From NCBI RefSeq assembly GCF_016901135.1, contig NZ_JAFEVL010000045.1:558001-622000 (forward strand): 64,000 bases of DNA, read 5' to 3'. This document shows, piece after piece, positions 28,642 to 37,286 of the stretch (within the stretch, counting starts at the first letter, position 1; each line of letters begins with the position of its first letter). The stretch comes from Martinezella lusitana (GTDB taxonomy: Bacteria; Pseudomonadota; Alphaproteobacteria; Rhizobiales; Rhizobiaceae). The position numbers and the translations under genes were made by a program. The notes below the pieces were generated by a model, which had not been told where the DNA came from, searched no databases, and saw nothing but the letters and a program-made list of their open reading frames with translations.

Positions 28642-29763
28642 TCATTTGTTGTAGGGATCGGCTGCATCGCGCAGGCCATCGCCGAGAAGGTTCAACGCCA
28701 TGACGGCGATGACGACGGCGACACCAGGCAGGAACAGCCATGGTGCCGTGGCGATCGATCGGATGTTCTGCGCTTCGCGCAGCAGCACCCCCCAGGAGAT
28801 GGTCGGTGGCTGCAGGCCGAGCCCCAGGAAGGAGAGGGATGTTTCGGCGAGGATCATCGCCGGCACGGCAAGCGTGATGGAAGCGATGATGTGGCTGGCG
28901 AAACTCGGCAGCATATGGCGGAAAATGATGCGTCCTTCGCTGGCGCCGTCCAGCCTGGCGGCTGCCACGAATTCTTCCGTGCGCAGCGACAGGAAGCGGC
29001 CGCGCACCACGCGGGCAAGCTGTGCCCAGCCCGTCAACGACAGGATGATGGTGATCATCATATATTGAAGAGCGGCCGGCCAGCCCTGCGGCAGTGCGGC
29101 CGCCATGGCGAGCCAGATCGGGATTGTCGGCAGCGACAGGACGAAGTCGATCAGGCGCTGGATGAAGAAATCGAGCTTGCCGCCGTAATAGCCTGAGATG
29201 CCACCGAGAACGATACCGAGCAGCAGTGAGAAGAAGACGCCGACAAGCCCGATCGACAGCGAGATCTGGGCGCCCTGTATGGTACGGCTGAAGACGTCGC
29301 GCCCGAGCCGGTCTGCCCCGAACAGAAGGAGGGGCGTCGATTTGTCGGAGGATGCCAGCAGGTGGATGTTGGTCGTAAAGAGGCCCAGCACCGAATAGTC
29401 GTAGCCGCGTCCGAACAGGCTAATGGAGACCCGCTTGGTCGTATCCTCCTTGAAGATCGCCGCCAGCGTTTCCGGATCGCGGGTAAGCTTCAGCGGGTAG
29501 TAATGCAGGCCGATGGAGAAGCCGTTGTCGGTGTCGATGAAATGCACCCTCTGCGGCGGATGGAAGGTTGCCCGCGCATTCTGCAGAGTGGGATCGTTGA
29601 TGGCGAAGAACCCTGGAACGAGGGCGACGATGTACATCAATACGGTGACGATGAGGGCGACCATGGCGAGCCGGTGGCGGCGGAATGCCCACCAGATCAG
29701 CTGCCATTGCGAGGCCACCGCAGCGCGATCGGGGCGCAGGTTTGTGACGGCGATGTCGGCCAT
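28642..29763 (-). CDS. Dpp/Opp-type ABC transporter permease (DppC/OppC family)
   Basis: A 373-aa permease, longer than the usual ~300 because of a ~110-residue periplasmic insert after the first helix (FHPPQRVHFIDTDNGFSIG region). Such an insert is also seen in microcin/YejE-like members. The C-terminal BPD_transp_1 domain has AARLDGASEGRIIFRHMLPS as the EAA loop. It pairs with the permease encoded 9 bases upstream. Confidence 0.85.
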   Translation of the reverse strand: MADIAVTNLRPDRAAVASQWQLIWWAFRRHRLAMVALIVTVLMYIVALVPGFFAINDPTLQNARATFHPPQRVHFIDTDNGFSIGLHYYPLKLTRDPETLAAIFKEDTTKRVSISLFGRGYDYSVLGLFTTNIHLLASSDKSTPLLLFGADRLGRDVFSRTIQGAQISLSIGLVGVFFSLLLGIVLGGISGYYGGKLDFFIQRLIDFVLSLPTIPIWLAMAAALPQGWPAALQYMMITIILSLTGWAQLARVVRGRFLSLRTEEFVAAARLDGASEGRIIFRHMLPSFASHIIASITLAVPAMILAETSLSFLGLGLQPPTISWGVLLREAQNIRSIATAPWLFLPGVAVVIAVMALNLLGDGLRDAADPYNK

Positions 29764-29772
29764 GGGCTGCTC

Positions 29773-30759
29773 CTATTCCAACCGTATGCGGGGATCGACG
29801 AGGGCAAGCAGGATGTCGCTGATGAGCGAGCCGACCAGCGTCAATGCGCAGATCAGGAGCACGAAGGCGCCGGCCAGATACATGTCCTGTGCCATCAGGG
29901 CCTGTAGCAGCAGAGGTGCTGCGGTCGGCAGGTTGAGGACGATCGCCACGACCACCGAGCCGGAAATGAGGTTGGGCAGCAGCCAGGCGATCGTCGAGAT
30001 GAATGGATTGAGCGCGATGCGCAGTGGGTATTTCACCAGCAGCCTGAACTCCGACAGACCCTTTGCCCGCGCCGTCGTCACATAGGGTTTCGGCAACTCA
30101 TCGAGCATGTTGGCGCGCATGACGCGGATAAGGCTTGCCGTCGAGGAGACGGCGAGAATGATGACGGGCAGCCAGAGATGCGACAACAGGTCCAGCATCT
30201 TGGCGATGCTCCAGGGCGCGGTCTCATATTCTGAGGAAAACAGGCCGCCCACATCCTGGCCGAATTCCACGGCGGCGACATACATCAGCACCAGCGCCAG
30301 CAGGAAGGACGGGACGGCGAGGCCGAGAAAGGTGAAGGCAGTGAAGACATAATCGCCGATCGAGTATTTCTTGACGGCGGAATAGACGCCGATCGGCAGT
30401 GCGATCGCCCAGGTGGCGATCAGGGCTGCGAGTGCAAGGATGAGTGTCAGCGCCATGCGCTCCCAGATGAGACCGGAGACCGGCTGCTGCCATTCGAAGG
30501 AAATGCCGAAATCGCCGCGCGAAAGAATGCCCCACATCCATTTGAGATATTGGATGAACATCGGCTGATCGAGGCCGAAGCGTTCGCGCAGTTGCGCCGC
30601 CGTATTCTGGTCGACGACCTCGTTGGAAGAGGCGAGCGTTGCGATGTAGGTCGTCACATAATCGCCGGGCGGTAGCTGGATCAGCACGAAGGCGAGGAAG
30701 CTGATGGCGAAGAGGGATGGGATCATCCACAACAGGCGTTTTCCGATGAAGACCAGCAT
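29773..30759 (-). CDS. Dpp/Opp-type ABC transporter permease (DppB/OppB family)
   Basis: A 328-aa permease starting with the typical FIGKRLLWMIPSLFAISFL first helix and the LRERFGLDQPMFIQYLKWM block; the EAA-like loop is TTARAKGLSEFRLLVKYPLR. The start is uncertain: the ATG at 30759 places the first helix correctly, but 30774 is in frame and neither has a strong ribosome site. Weak initiation plus the hairpin at 30838-30858 suggests less permease than binding protein is made. Confidence 0.85.
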   Translation of the reverse strand: MLVFIGKRLLWMIPSLFAISFLAFVLIQLPPGDYVTTYIATLASSNEVVDQNTAAQLRERFGLDQPMFIQYLKWMWGILSRGDFGISFEWQQPVSGLIWERMALTLILALAALIATWAIALPIGVYSAVKKYSIGDYVFTAFTFLGLAVPSFLLALVLMYVAAVEFGQDVGGLFSSEYETAPWSIAKMLDLLSHLWLPVIILAVSSTASLIRVMRANMLDELPKPYVTTARAKGLSEFRLLVKYPLRIALNPFISTIAWLLPNLISGSVVVAIVLNLPTAAPLLLQALMAQDMYLAGAFVLLICALTLVGSLISDILLALVDPRIRLE

Positions 30760-30837
30760 GGCTATTTCTCGCATTAAGCGCTGCTGTCAGCATCTCGGAA
30801 CCGTTCCGACACTTTAGGCAGCTCCGCGTATGGGAAA

Positions 30838-30858
30838 GCGCCGCCCTTTGGACGGCGC
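30838..30858 (-). terminator. Intercistronic hairpin between binding-protein and permease genes
   Basis: GCGCCG / CGGCGC arms, extended by two further pairs after one mismatch, with a three-base loop. It lies 14 bases beyond the binding-protein stop, inside the operon. Such structures usually protect the binding-protein mRNA and attenuate the downstream genes. Confidence 0.5.
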
Positions 30859-30871
30859 CGGACCGGCTCGA

Positions 30872-32815
30872 TCAGCTTGTGAAGAAGAATTGCTGCGGCA
30901 TGGCCGGCCCGGGATTGGGCCAGGACCAGCTGTCCGGCTGCTTTTCCGGGACGTTGCGCAGATTGTTGCGGATGATGCCGAAGCCACCGACGGCAAGGCA
31001 GAGCCCGACCGTCTCGAATTCATCAGCCGCGATGTCGAAGATCTGCTTCATGACGGCGCCGCGTTTATTGAGGTCAGCCGTCGAGCGCGCTTCGTCGAAC
31101 AGCTTCATGCGCTTCTTCTGGCTTTCCGGCGGCTCCTCGCCCTGCTTGCCATTCGAGGTGTACCAGACCGACCAGGGGATGGCGTAGCGCGAGCCCTGCG
31201 GATGGAAGGCGAAGAAATCACGCGGATCGAGCATGGGGTCGAGGCCGCCAGGCCCCGGCCAGACCTGGGCATCATGAGCATTGTCGTCGCCGCGTGTATA
31301 GTAGAGCGCCCGCTCGATCGTGTTGACCTTCATGTCGACGCCGATCTGCGCCCAATGCGCCTTGACGAGCTCCAGCGCGTCGACAAGATCGGGATAGAGG
31401 GTCGGAATGACGTCGACAGCAAAGAAGACCTTCTGGCCGTCGGGCCTCAGGCGAAAGCCGTTCGCATCCTTCTTGTCGTAACCCGCCTGATCGAGCATGG
31501 CGCCGGCCTTGTCGGGATCGTAGTCGGTGAACTGGCGCGCGAGCTTTTCATTATACCAGGGATGTTCCGGCCGAGGTCCCGCCTGATAACCCTGGCTCTG
31601 ACTGAAATAGACGATGTCGATTATCTCCTGCCGGTTGATGCCGAGCGAGAGCGCCTGCCGGACCGACTTGTCGGCAAACATCTTGCGCATGGCCGGATCT
31701 TTGTGGGTGATGTTGAAGTAGATCTGGCACTGCTGCGAGGTCGAGGGGATGAGGGTCAGAAGGCGATAGTCGCCTTTCTTCATGTTTTGCGACAGCGTCG
31801 GTTTGTTCGCCAGCACGCTGATATGGCGCTCCTGGATATCGATCTTGCCGGAGATGACATTCAGCATCAGCGATTCCACGTCCTGCGAAATGCCGAAGTT
31901 GATCTCATCGACATAGGGAAGCTGGTTGCCGGCGGTGTCGACCTGCCAGAAGAATGGGTTGCGGGTCATGACGACGCGCGTGGCACCACCGGTATAGGGC
32001 TCCTTGATGACCCAGGGATCGAGCGTCGGCTTGTCCGGATTGCCCCAGCGCGACGGGATCTCGATATCGCCGCAGCGGGCGCGGAAAAGTTCGGGCCAGC
32101 TGTTGGAGCCCGCCTTCTTGGCGTCGTCGGCAACATTCGGATTATATTTGGGCAGGAACTGGCTGCAGTAGTGCTTGGGAAACAGCGTCGGATGCTGGCC
32201 AAGCGGGGTCGCGAGGTTTTCCAGATAGAGCGCGTTGGGTGCCGCGAAGGTGAATTTCACCGTGTAGTCGTCGATCTTCGTGACATCGACCGCGTTGCCG
32301 GCGACGGAGAGTTGTGCCGGCGTCGCGCTGTAGAGATCGGTGTTCTTGACGCAATCCTCGATCGCGAAAACGACGTCGTCGGCGGTAAACGGATGGCCGT
32401 CCGACCAGCGCGCTCCCTGGATCAGGTGGAAGGTGAACTGCGAGGCGTCGGCGTTGACGTCCCAGCGTTCGGCAAGGTTGGGCAGGACCTCGGTGAAGTC
32501 GAGGTTCCAGCGCACCAGGCTCTGGTTGCCCACCATGCGCAGAATGCCGTTATGATCAGACGAACCCCTGAGGCCGCGCCGCAGCGTGCCGCCATAGGTT
32601 CCGACCTTTTCGTAAGGGGTGACGACCATGGGCTTCTTCGGCAAGCGGTCGGCGAGCGCCGGCAGTTTGCCGTCCTTGACGAGTTGCGCCAGTGCCGGAG
32701 CCTCGCCGCCGTCGGCAGCGCTGACACGGCCGGCCAGAGACAAGGCTGCCATTCCCGCCATGCCGCCCAGCACGGCGCGCCTGCTCACGCCGCGAGACAA
32801 TATTTTATCGCGCAT
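30872..32815 (-). CDS. Dpp/Opp-type ABC transporter, family 5 periplasmic binding protein
   Basis: A 647-aa extracellular binding protein (SBP_bac_5). The ATG at 32815 follows GGGAGGG; the frame extends to 32890 without support. The N-terminus has SRRAVLGGMAGMAALSLAG, an arginine pair and hydrophobic core compatible with Tat or Sec export. At ~650 residues it belongs to the larger subgroup that in rhizobia binds oligosaccharides or sugar acids rather than dipeptides, which fits the dehydratase in the same operon. It is the first gene, divergent from the GntR gene. Confidence 0.86.
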   Translation of the reverse strand: MRDKILSRGVSRRAVLGGMAGMAALSLAGRVSAADGGEAPALAQLVKDGKLPALADRLPKKPMVVTPYEKVGTYGGTLRRGLRGSSDHNGILRMVGNQSLVRWNLDFTEVLPNLAERWDVNADASQFTFHLIQGARWSDGHPFTADDVVFAIEDCVKNTDLYSATPAQLSVAGNAVDVTKIDDYTVKFTFAAPNALYLENLATPLGQHPTLFPKHYCSQFLPKYNPNVADDAKKAGSNSWPELFRARCGDIEIPSRWGNPDKPTLDPWVIKEPYTGGATRVVMTRNPFFWQVDTAGNQLPYVDEINFGISQDVESLMLNVISGKIDIQERHISVLANKPTLSQNMKKGDYRLLTLIPSTSQQCQIYFNITHKDPAMRKMFADKSVRQALSLGINRQEIIDIVYFSQSQGYQAGPRPEHPWYNEKLARQFTDYDPDKAGAMLDQAGYDKKDANGFRLRPDGQKVFFAVDVIPTLYPDLVDALELVKAHWAQIGVDMKVNTIERALYYTRGDDNAHDAQVWPGPGGLDPMLDPRDFFAFHPQGSRYAIPWSVWYTSNGKQGEEPPESQKKRMKLFDEARSTADLNKRGAVMKQIFDIAADEFETVGLCLAVGGFGIIRNNLRNVPEKQPDSWSWPNPGPAMPQQFFFTS

Positions 32816-32926
32816 CGAATCCCTCCCGTTGAACGCCGGCACGACTTTGTCTGAACCGGTGCGACAAGCTCCCAACCCGTCGCAATGCACCTTCCTGGTG
32901 CAGCGGCACGACCATAAATTCGTTCT

Positions 32927-32958
32927 CAGATAATTACAAGAGTTGACAGATATTTACA
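32927..32958. promoter_or_regulatory. Paired direct repeats in the divergent control region
   Basis: CAGATAATTACA at 32927-32938 and CAGATATTTACA at 32947-32958 differ at one base and start exactly 20 bases apart (two helical turns). The second overlaps a TTGACA at 32943-32948, with a TATAGC 15 bases further that could serve the GntR gene at 33028. Position between the divergent GntR gene and transporter operon makes these candidate regulator sites. Confidence 0.5.
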
Positions 32959-33027
32959 GATTATATAGCCCTAGCGCGCAGGAAGTGCGTCATTGCTTGC
33001 CGTCAGGCAGCCTCAAGAAGGACGATC

Positions 33028-33741
33028 ATGAAACTCTCTGTCGCCAACGAAACCAGCGCGGTCCCGACCCGCTTCGGCGACATCATCTACGAGAGGATTG
33101 TCGCCATGATCGCCGATGGAAAGTTCCCGGTGAACGAACGCCTGCCGTCGGAAGCCAAGCTTGCCGAAATGTTCGGTGCTTCAAGGCCGGTGGTGCGCGA
33201 TGCCCTTGAGCGCTTGCGCACGGATGGACTGATCGTCTCTCGCAAGGGCTCGGGTTCTTATGTCCGGCAGCGGCCGGATTCGTCGGTCTTGAACATGGTG
33301 CCTGTGGGATCGCTCGCCGATGTCCAGCGCTTCTTCGAATTCCGCGCCGGGCTTGAAGCCGAGGCGGCCGAGCTTGCCGCGCGCAACTGGCAGCCGGACG
33401 ACAAGGAGCGCATCACGGCGGCGCTCCAGAAGATCGAGCAATGTCTTCGTGAAGGCAGGCTTGGTGCCGAGGAGGATCAGGAGCTGCACGATGCCATTGC
33501 GATCGCGACCGGCAATCAGTTTCACATCACCGTTCGCGAATGGTTCAGGCCGCATTTCGCCATTGGGCATTCAGTGACCCGGAGCCTCAGCCTCAAGCGC
33601 ACGCCCGAGCAGATCCGCAGCGTCCAGGACGAGCATGCGGTGATCGTCCAGGCGATTTTTGCGCGGCAGGAGACCGAGGCCCATGATGCCATGAAGAGGC
33701 ACATATTGAATGCGCGCGCCCGTATGTTCCAGGGCGTTTGA
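33028..33741 (+). CDS. GntR-family regulator (FadR/FCD subgroup)
   Basis: A 237-aa regulator with an N-terminal winged helix (NERLPSEAKLAEMFGASRPV then VRDALERLRTDGLI, residues ~30-75) and a C-terminal FCD domain with the metal-binding type pattern (EEDQELHDAI; HAVIVQAIFARQ; MKRHI). Divergent from the Dpp-type operon, with direct repeats between, and followed by the KdgD-like gene. It probably senses the sugar acid and represses both units. Confidence 0.85.
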   Translation: MKLSVANETSAVPTRFGDIIYERIVAMIADGKFPVNERLPSEAKLAEMFGASRPVVRDALERLRTDGLIVSRKGSGSYVRQRPDSSVLNMVPVGSLADVQRFFEFRAGLEAEAAELAARNWQPDDKERITAALQKIEQCLREGRLGAEEDQELHDAIAIATGNQFHITVREWFRPHFAIGHSVTRSLSLKRTPEQIRSVQDEHAVIVQAIFARQETEAHDAMKRHILNARARMFQGV

Positions 33742-33824
33742 ATGGATGTTGGAGGCGACGAAGGTGAGGCGGTCGACGCCCTCCTGGCGCTTCGATTGAC
33801 GATGAAGAGGTAAAGGGTAGGACG

Positions 33825-34745
33825 ATGAGTATTGCAACCATGCGCCAGGCGTTGACCGGTGTGTCCGGAGTCCCCGTGACGGCCTATGATGGAAACGGCG
33901 AGGTCGAGCCACGTGTGACCGCTCAGGTCTACAAGCGTGTCGCCGCTGCCGGCATTCACAATATCGTTGCGGCCGGAAATACCGGCGAGTTCTATGCGCT
34001 GACGCCGGAAGAGATCCGCCGCGTCCACGAAGCCGCCATATCGGGCGTCGACGGCAAGGCGCCGGTGACGGCGGCGATCGGTCGCTCCCTGCACGAGGCG
34101 ATCCGCATGGCCAAGGACGCGGTATCGATCGGCGCTACCGCCGTCATGTCGCATCAGCCGGTGGACCCTTTCGCCGCACCCGCTTCGCAGATCGACTATT
34201 TTCGCAACCTGGCGGAAGCCTCGCCGTTGCCGCTGGTCGCCTATGTCCGGGCTGACGGCTTCAGCGTCGACGACATGGTTCGCTTGGCCGGTCATGGCAA
34301 CATCGTCGGCATCAAATTCGCCACGACGGATCTGATGCTGCTTTCAAGGGCGATTGCGGCGTCCGATCCGAACGGTGCGCTCCTCGTCTGCGGTCTCGCC
34401 GAAAGCTGGGCGCCGAGCTTTGCGGCAGCCGGAGCGCGCGGCTTCACCTCCGGCCTCGTCAACGTCGCGCCAAAGTTGTCGCTTGCCGTGCATGCGGCTT
34501 TGGCCAAGGGCGATTTCGCCGGAGCGCGCGCGATCGTGAGCAAGCTCGAGCCCTTCGAGCGCATGCGCACGAAGTTCCGCAACGGTGCCAACGTCACCGT
34601 CGTCAAGGAGGCGGTTACCTATTCCGGCCTTGATGTCGGCTCCGTCCGCGTTCCGGGATTGCCGCGCCTCGATCAGAAGGATCGCGAGGAGTTGTTCGCG
34701 CTGCTTCGTGATTGGCAGGAGACGGGCGATGCATTTACCCTCTAA
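33825..34745 (+). CDS. DapA-family protein, 5-dehydro-4-deoxyglucarate dehydratase (KdgD)-like
   Basis: A 306-aa class I aldolase-fold enzyme. The loop is GNTGEF rather than GTTGE, as in KdgD-type dehydratases; the tyrosine is in AYVRAD (~residue 139) and the Schiff-base lysine in VGIKFATTD (~163). Together with the enolase-superfamily dehydratase across the divergent region this gives two consecutive steps of sugar-acid breakdown, with the second leading to an alpha-ketoglutarate semialdehyde or an aldolytic product. The final dehydrogenase is not in this operon. Its stop lies 18 bases from the acetylornithine-deacetylase remnant. Confidence 0.82.
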   Translation: MSIATMRQALTGVSGVPVTAYDGNGEVEPRVTAQVYKRVAAAGIHNIVAAGNTGEFYALTPEEIRRVHEAAISGVDGKAPVTAAIGRSLHEAIRMAKDAVSIGATAVMSHQPVDPFAAPASQIDYFRNLAEASPLPLVAYVRADGFSVDDMVRLAGHGNIVGIKFATTDLMLLSRAIAASDPNGALLVCGLAESWAPSFAAAGARGFTSGLVNVAPKLSLAVHAALAKGDFAGARAIVSKLEPFERMRTKFRNGANVTVVKEAVTYSGLDVGSVRVPGLPRLDQKDREELFALLRDWQETGDAFTL

Positions 34746-34763
34746 GGCCCAGGGTTGAGCCGT

Positions 34764-34904
34764 TTATATGTTTGCGTTGAGTATAGCGGTATGTGCACCG
34801 CACCCTTCGGCATAGCTCGCGATCCATTCGACGATCGCCCGGTTCGGCTGGCCGACGACCGATGTAAAGGAAACAAGGCGGGCGAGGATTTTCTCGTCGG
34901 TCAT
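34764..34904 (-). pseudogene. N-terminal fragment of an acetylornithine deacetylase (ArgE-type M20 peptidase)
   Basis: A 46-codon frame starting at the ATG at 34904. The stretch ILARLVSFTSVVGQPNRAIV, continued by EWIASY, matches the start of ArgE-family deacetylases, which are about 380 residues long. After AEGCGAHTAILNANI the frame stops, and the remaining enzyme is absent: 18 bases further lies the stop codon of the converging KdgD-like gene. It is best read as the scar of a deletion or rearrangement. Too short to be functional. Confidence 0.65.
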
Positions 34905-35047
34905 GTCGCTTGCTCGCAAGGGTAGTAACTGACAAAGGGGGATGCGGATCCTCTCAGCAAAGTTGCGGTGTCGCCAACATCAGAGTGTCGTGCAGGGGCC
35001 ACCACGCGTGTCCGGTCGATTGATTCCGGCATTTGGGTCACGCCCGG

Positions 35048-35899
35048 TCATCCTAGCGCCTGAGAAGCGAGACCGAAAATACGCGGGCCATCGGCTATCG
35101 GCGCTGCCGGCCCGCGCTGCATGACCTGTGCCGCGCCTCCCTGTCGCAAACCCGCGCGCTCCAGCCAATCGATCAGCCGCGCGGCGTCAGAAGGAACATC
35201 GGCACGAAGGAAGCCGCCGGTCTTGACCATGGCGGTCGAGAGCAGGGCGAGCGAGGTATCCTCGTCGTCGGCGACGATCGGGCCGACGACGCGTCCCCGC
35301 CCGAAGTCGCGGCACAGCGCATAGCCGGTGAGCAGGCCGTTTCGATCTGCGACGAAACCTTCAGACACAGGGAGCAGCCCCGCAAGCACGTCGCTTCGGT
35401 CAACGCCAGATGCGCCGAAATCAAGAGCGTGGATCGCCGCGAGATCCCCTGCTTCAAATGATCTCACGGCAGTGCCGATGACCGCAGGCTCGGCACCGGC
35501 ATCGAGAATACCGCTGCGCTGCGTGATCCCGCCCGTGACATCGAATCCGAGGCTGTCATAAAGAGCTTGCCCCTCACGGGTCGCAACAAGCTGGATACGT
35601 CGCGGCCCGATATCTTCGAGGACCTTGGCCATCAGGCGCCGTCCGATGCCGGATCGCTGCAGTTCCGGCGCGACGATCACCATGCCAAGCGTGGCGAAGT
35701 TGCGACCTTGGGGCCACCACATGGCGATGCCGCGCACGGACCCTCGGTCGTCCGCAGCGACATGACCGCGGCCGATCCTTTGCAGAAGGTCCCAATCCGC
35801 CAGTCGATGTGTCCAGCCCACGGCTTGGGACAAGGCGTGGGTGGCTTGGATATCCGAGGCCGCAAGGGCGCGCAGGGAGAAGGATATGGGGTTCAGCAT
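35048..35899 (-). CDS. GNAT acetyltransferase with C-terminal second GNAT-like domain (YitH type)
   Basis: A 283-aa cytoplasmic protein with two parts. Residues ~5-130 are a classic GNAT domain; the acetyl-CoA loop is APELQRSGIGRRLM. Residues ~150-283 are a second, degenerate GNAT-like unit of the Acetyltransf_18 kind (FVADRNGLLTGYALCRDFG). This arrangement is known for uncharacterised YitH-like acetyltransferases. The start is taken at 35899; the open frame reaches 36010 through the hairpin at 35999-36036 and is not used. Substrate unknown. Confidence 0.82.
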   Translation of the reverse strand: MLNPISFSLRALAASDIQATHALSQAVGWTHRLADWDLLQRIGRGHVAADDRGSVRGIAMWWPQGRNFATLGMVIVAPELQRSGIGRRLMAKVLEDIGPRRIQLVATREGQALYDSLGFDVTGGITQRSGILDAGAEPAVIGTAVRSFEAGDLAAIHALDFGASGVDRSDVLAGLLPVSEGFVADRNGLLTGYALCRDFGRGRVVGPIVADDEDTSLALLSTAMVKTGGFLRADVPSDAARLIDWLERAGLRQGGAAQVMQRGPAAPIADGPRIFGLASQALG

Positions 35900-35998
35900 A
35901 GTCTCTCTTTCTTCAAGTCGGATCTCGCCCCGTGGCTCGTCGCATTGCCGTGTCATCGTCCCTGACCCTATTCGCGACTCTCTTGGCATATGCATGTT

Positions 35999-36036
35999 CA
36001 CCCGGAGCACGTGCTGGCGGCTGCGTGCTCCGGGTG
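35999..36036 (-). terminator. Strong 13-base perfect inverted repeat
   Basis: CACCCGGAGCACG and CGTGCTCCGGGTG are exact complements around a 12-base loop, 44 bases beyond the deacylase stop. It probably ends the deacylase transcript and insulates the GNAT gene. No T tract is present. Confidence 0.6.
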
Positions 36037-36079
36037 CAAGATCATTGTCGGAGGCGGGCCGACGAGGGGCTGCTTCCCG

Positions 36080-37012
36080 TCAGGCCGTCGTCTCGACCGG
36101 AATACCGATGCCGACAAGCGCCTCGCCGGCGTTCACCGCAAGAGTGGTGAGCTGGTAAAGGACTTCACCTGGCTTTTCGGCCACGATCGTCGCCAGCACG
36201 GTGCCGAACACGTCGCGAATTTCGCCGAGCTTTTCGCCGGCTGCGATCGGATCGGACAGGCGCTTGGCGCTGTACCAAAGGCCCGACGCGGGTGCGAGCG
36301 GCACAGTCATCGTCATGAGCCGCGGGGCGGCGGCGGGAGTGGAGGCGCTTTCGATCATTTGCATGTGGCCCATGACGCGCCCGATGCCGTCCATCATGGC
36401 CGTAACCTCGGCTTCATTCCAAAGGCCATTGCAGCCGATCTCGACAAGCACGCTCGGGATGCCAAGCGCGCCGGCCGCGCTGATCGTGTTGCCCCTCGAT
36501 TGCGATCCAACCGCGATCGGCAGCCCAAAGACGGCGGCTAGCGCCTCGGACGGCGCGTGGCCGCCAGGATAGATCGTGAAGGGCGTCAGGCTCTCGCTCA
36601 TGTCACCGCCGTGCAGGTCGAGATAGGCGTCCGCCTTCGGGAATACCTCGGTCACGAGCCAGTGTGCAAGCCGCTCGCTCACGCTGCCGTCCGGCCGCCC
36701 GGGAAACATACGGTTCAGGTTGTTGCCATCTTCCGGCATCACGTAGATGCTGCGCGCGCGGAACCCCGTCACATTGAGGATCGGGAGAACAAGAAGGGTC
36801 CCGCGGAGCTTCTGCGGATCGGTGCGCATCAGGCGGACCGCGGCCTCGATTGAACAATATTCCGAAGCATGGACGCCTGCGGTGACAATGAGGCACGGCC
36901 CTGGCTTAGCCCCTTCAACAAGGCCGAAGGGAATCTCGATCTCAGGTATCGGGCGCAGGAATCCCTGCTCCGTGCGTGGGCGCCCGGTCTTAAGTTCGGG
37001 TAGGTTTTGCAT
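36080..37012 (-). CDS. Succinylglutamate desuccinylase/aspartoacylase-family zinc deacylase
   Basis: A 310-aa zinc carboxypeptidase-fold enzyme (M14 AstE/AspA family). The zinc-binding H-x-x-E lies in GVHASEYCSIEAA (~residue 46) and the third ligand in LDLHGGDMSE (~133). The GCNGLWNEAEV segment lies in the catalytic half. Members remove acyl groups from N-acyl amino acids, including N-acetyl-diaminobutyrate in ectoine breakdown. It is divergent from a GntR gene that is followed by an amino-acid-oxidase-type gene, so hydrolysis of an N-acylated amine followed by oxidation is a sensible guess. Confidence 0.83.
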   Translation of the reverse strand: MQNLPELKTGRPRTEQGFLRPIPEIEIPFGLVEGAKPGPCLIVTAGVHASEYCSIEAAVRLMRTDPQKLRGTLLVLPILNVTGFRARSIYVMPEDGNNLNRMFPGRPDGSVSERLAHWLVTEVFPKADAYLDLHGGDMSESLTPFTIYPGGHAPSEALAAVFGLPIAVGSQSRGNTISAAGALGIPSVLVEIGCNGLWNEAEVTAMMDGIGRVMGHMQMIESASTPAAAPRLMTMTVPLAPASGLWYSAKRLSDPIAAGEKLGEIRDVFGTVLATIVAEKPGEVLYQLTTLAVNAGEALVGIGIPVETTA

Positions 37013-37149
37013 GCTGGTCTCCTAGCTGGCGGATATGCCGAAATCGATGAGGTGACGGTGGCCTGACGGCGATAGCGGCGGGCCAGACAAAACTCCCTGC
37101 GACGGCAGCGGCTCGAAGGAATTTTGTCATGCTGGAAGGGTTCTCATCT

Positions 37150-37167
37150 GTTATAATTTTTTATAAC
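37150..37167. promoter_or_regulatory. Perfect palindrome, candidate GntR operator
   Basis: GTTATAA (37150-37156), TTTT, TTATAAC (37161-37167): a perfect 7+4+7 inverted repeat in an AT-rich patch between the divergent deacylase and GntR genes. A second imperfect element, ATTGTT (37265-37270) / AACAAT (37283-37288), overlaps the GntR start codon. Confidence 0.55.
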
Positions 37168-37286
37168 GATTATGTATCAATTGGCGATCTGTCAACGCAA
37201 GTGATCGAAGAAACGTAGTGAGAATATATCATGCCCTAGGCGCTTCGTCGTTGACGGGCTCGAGATTGTTCTATTATCATGTAACA

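Noticed and set aside
30830..32854. 674-codon plus-strand open frame
   Set aside because: It lies wholly antisense to the family 5 binding-protein gene; it has no ribosome site or domain, and its length is a by-product of high-GC codon use.
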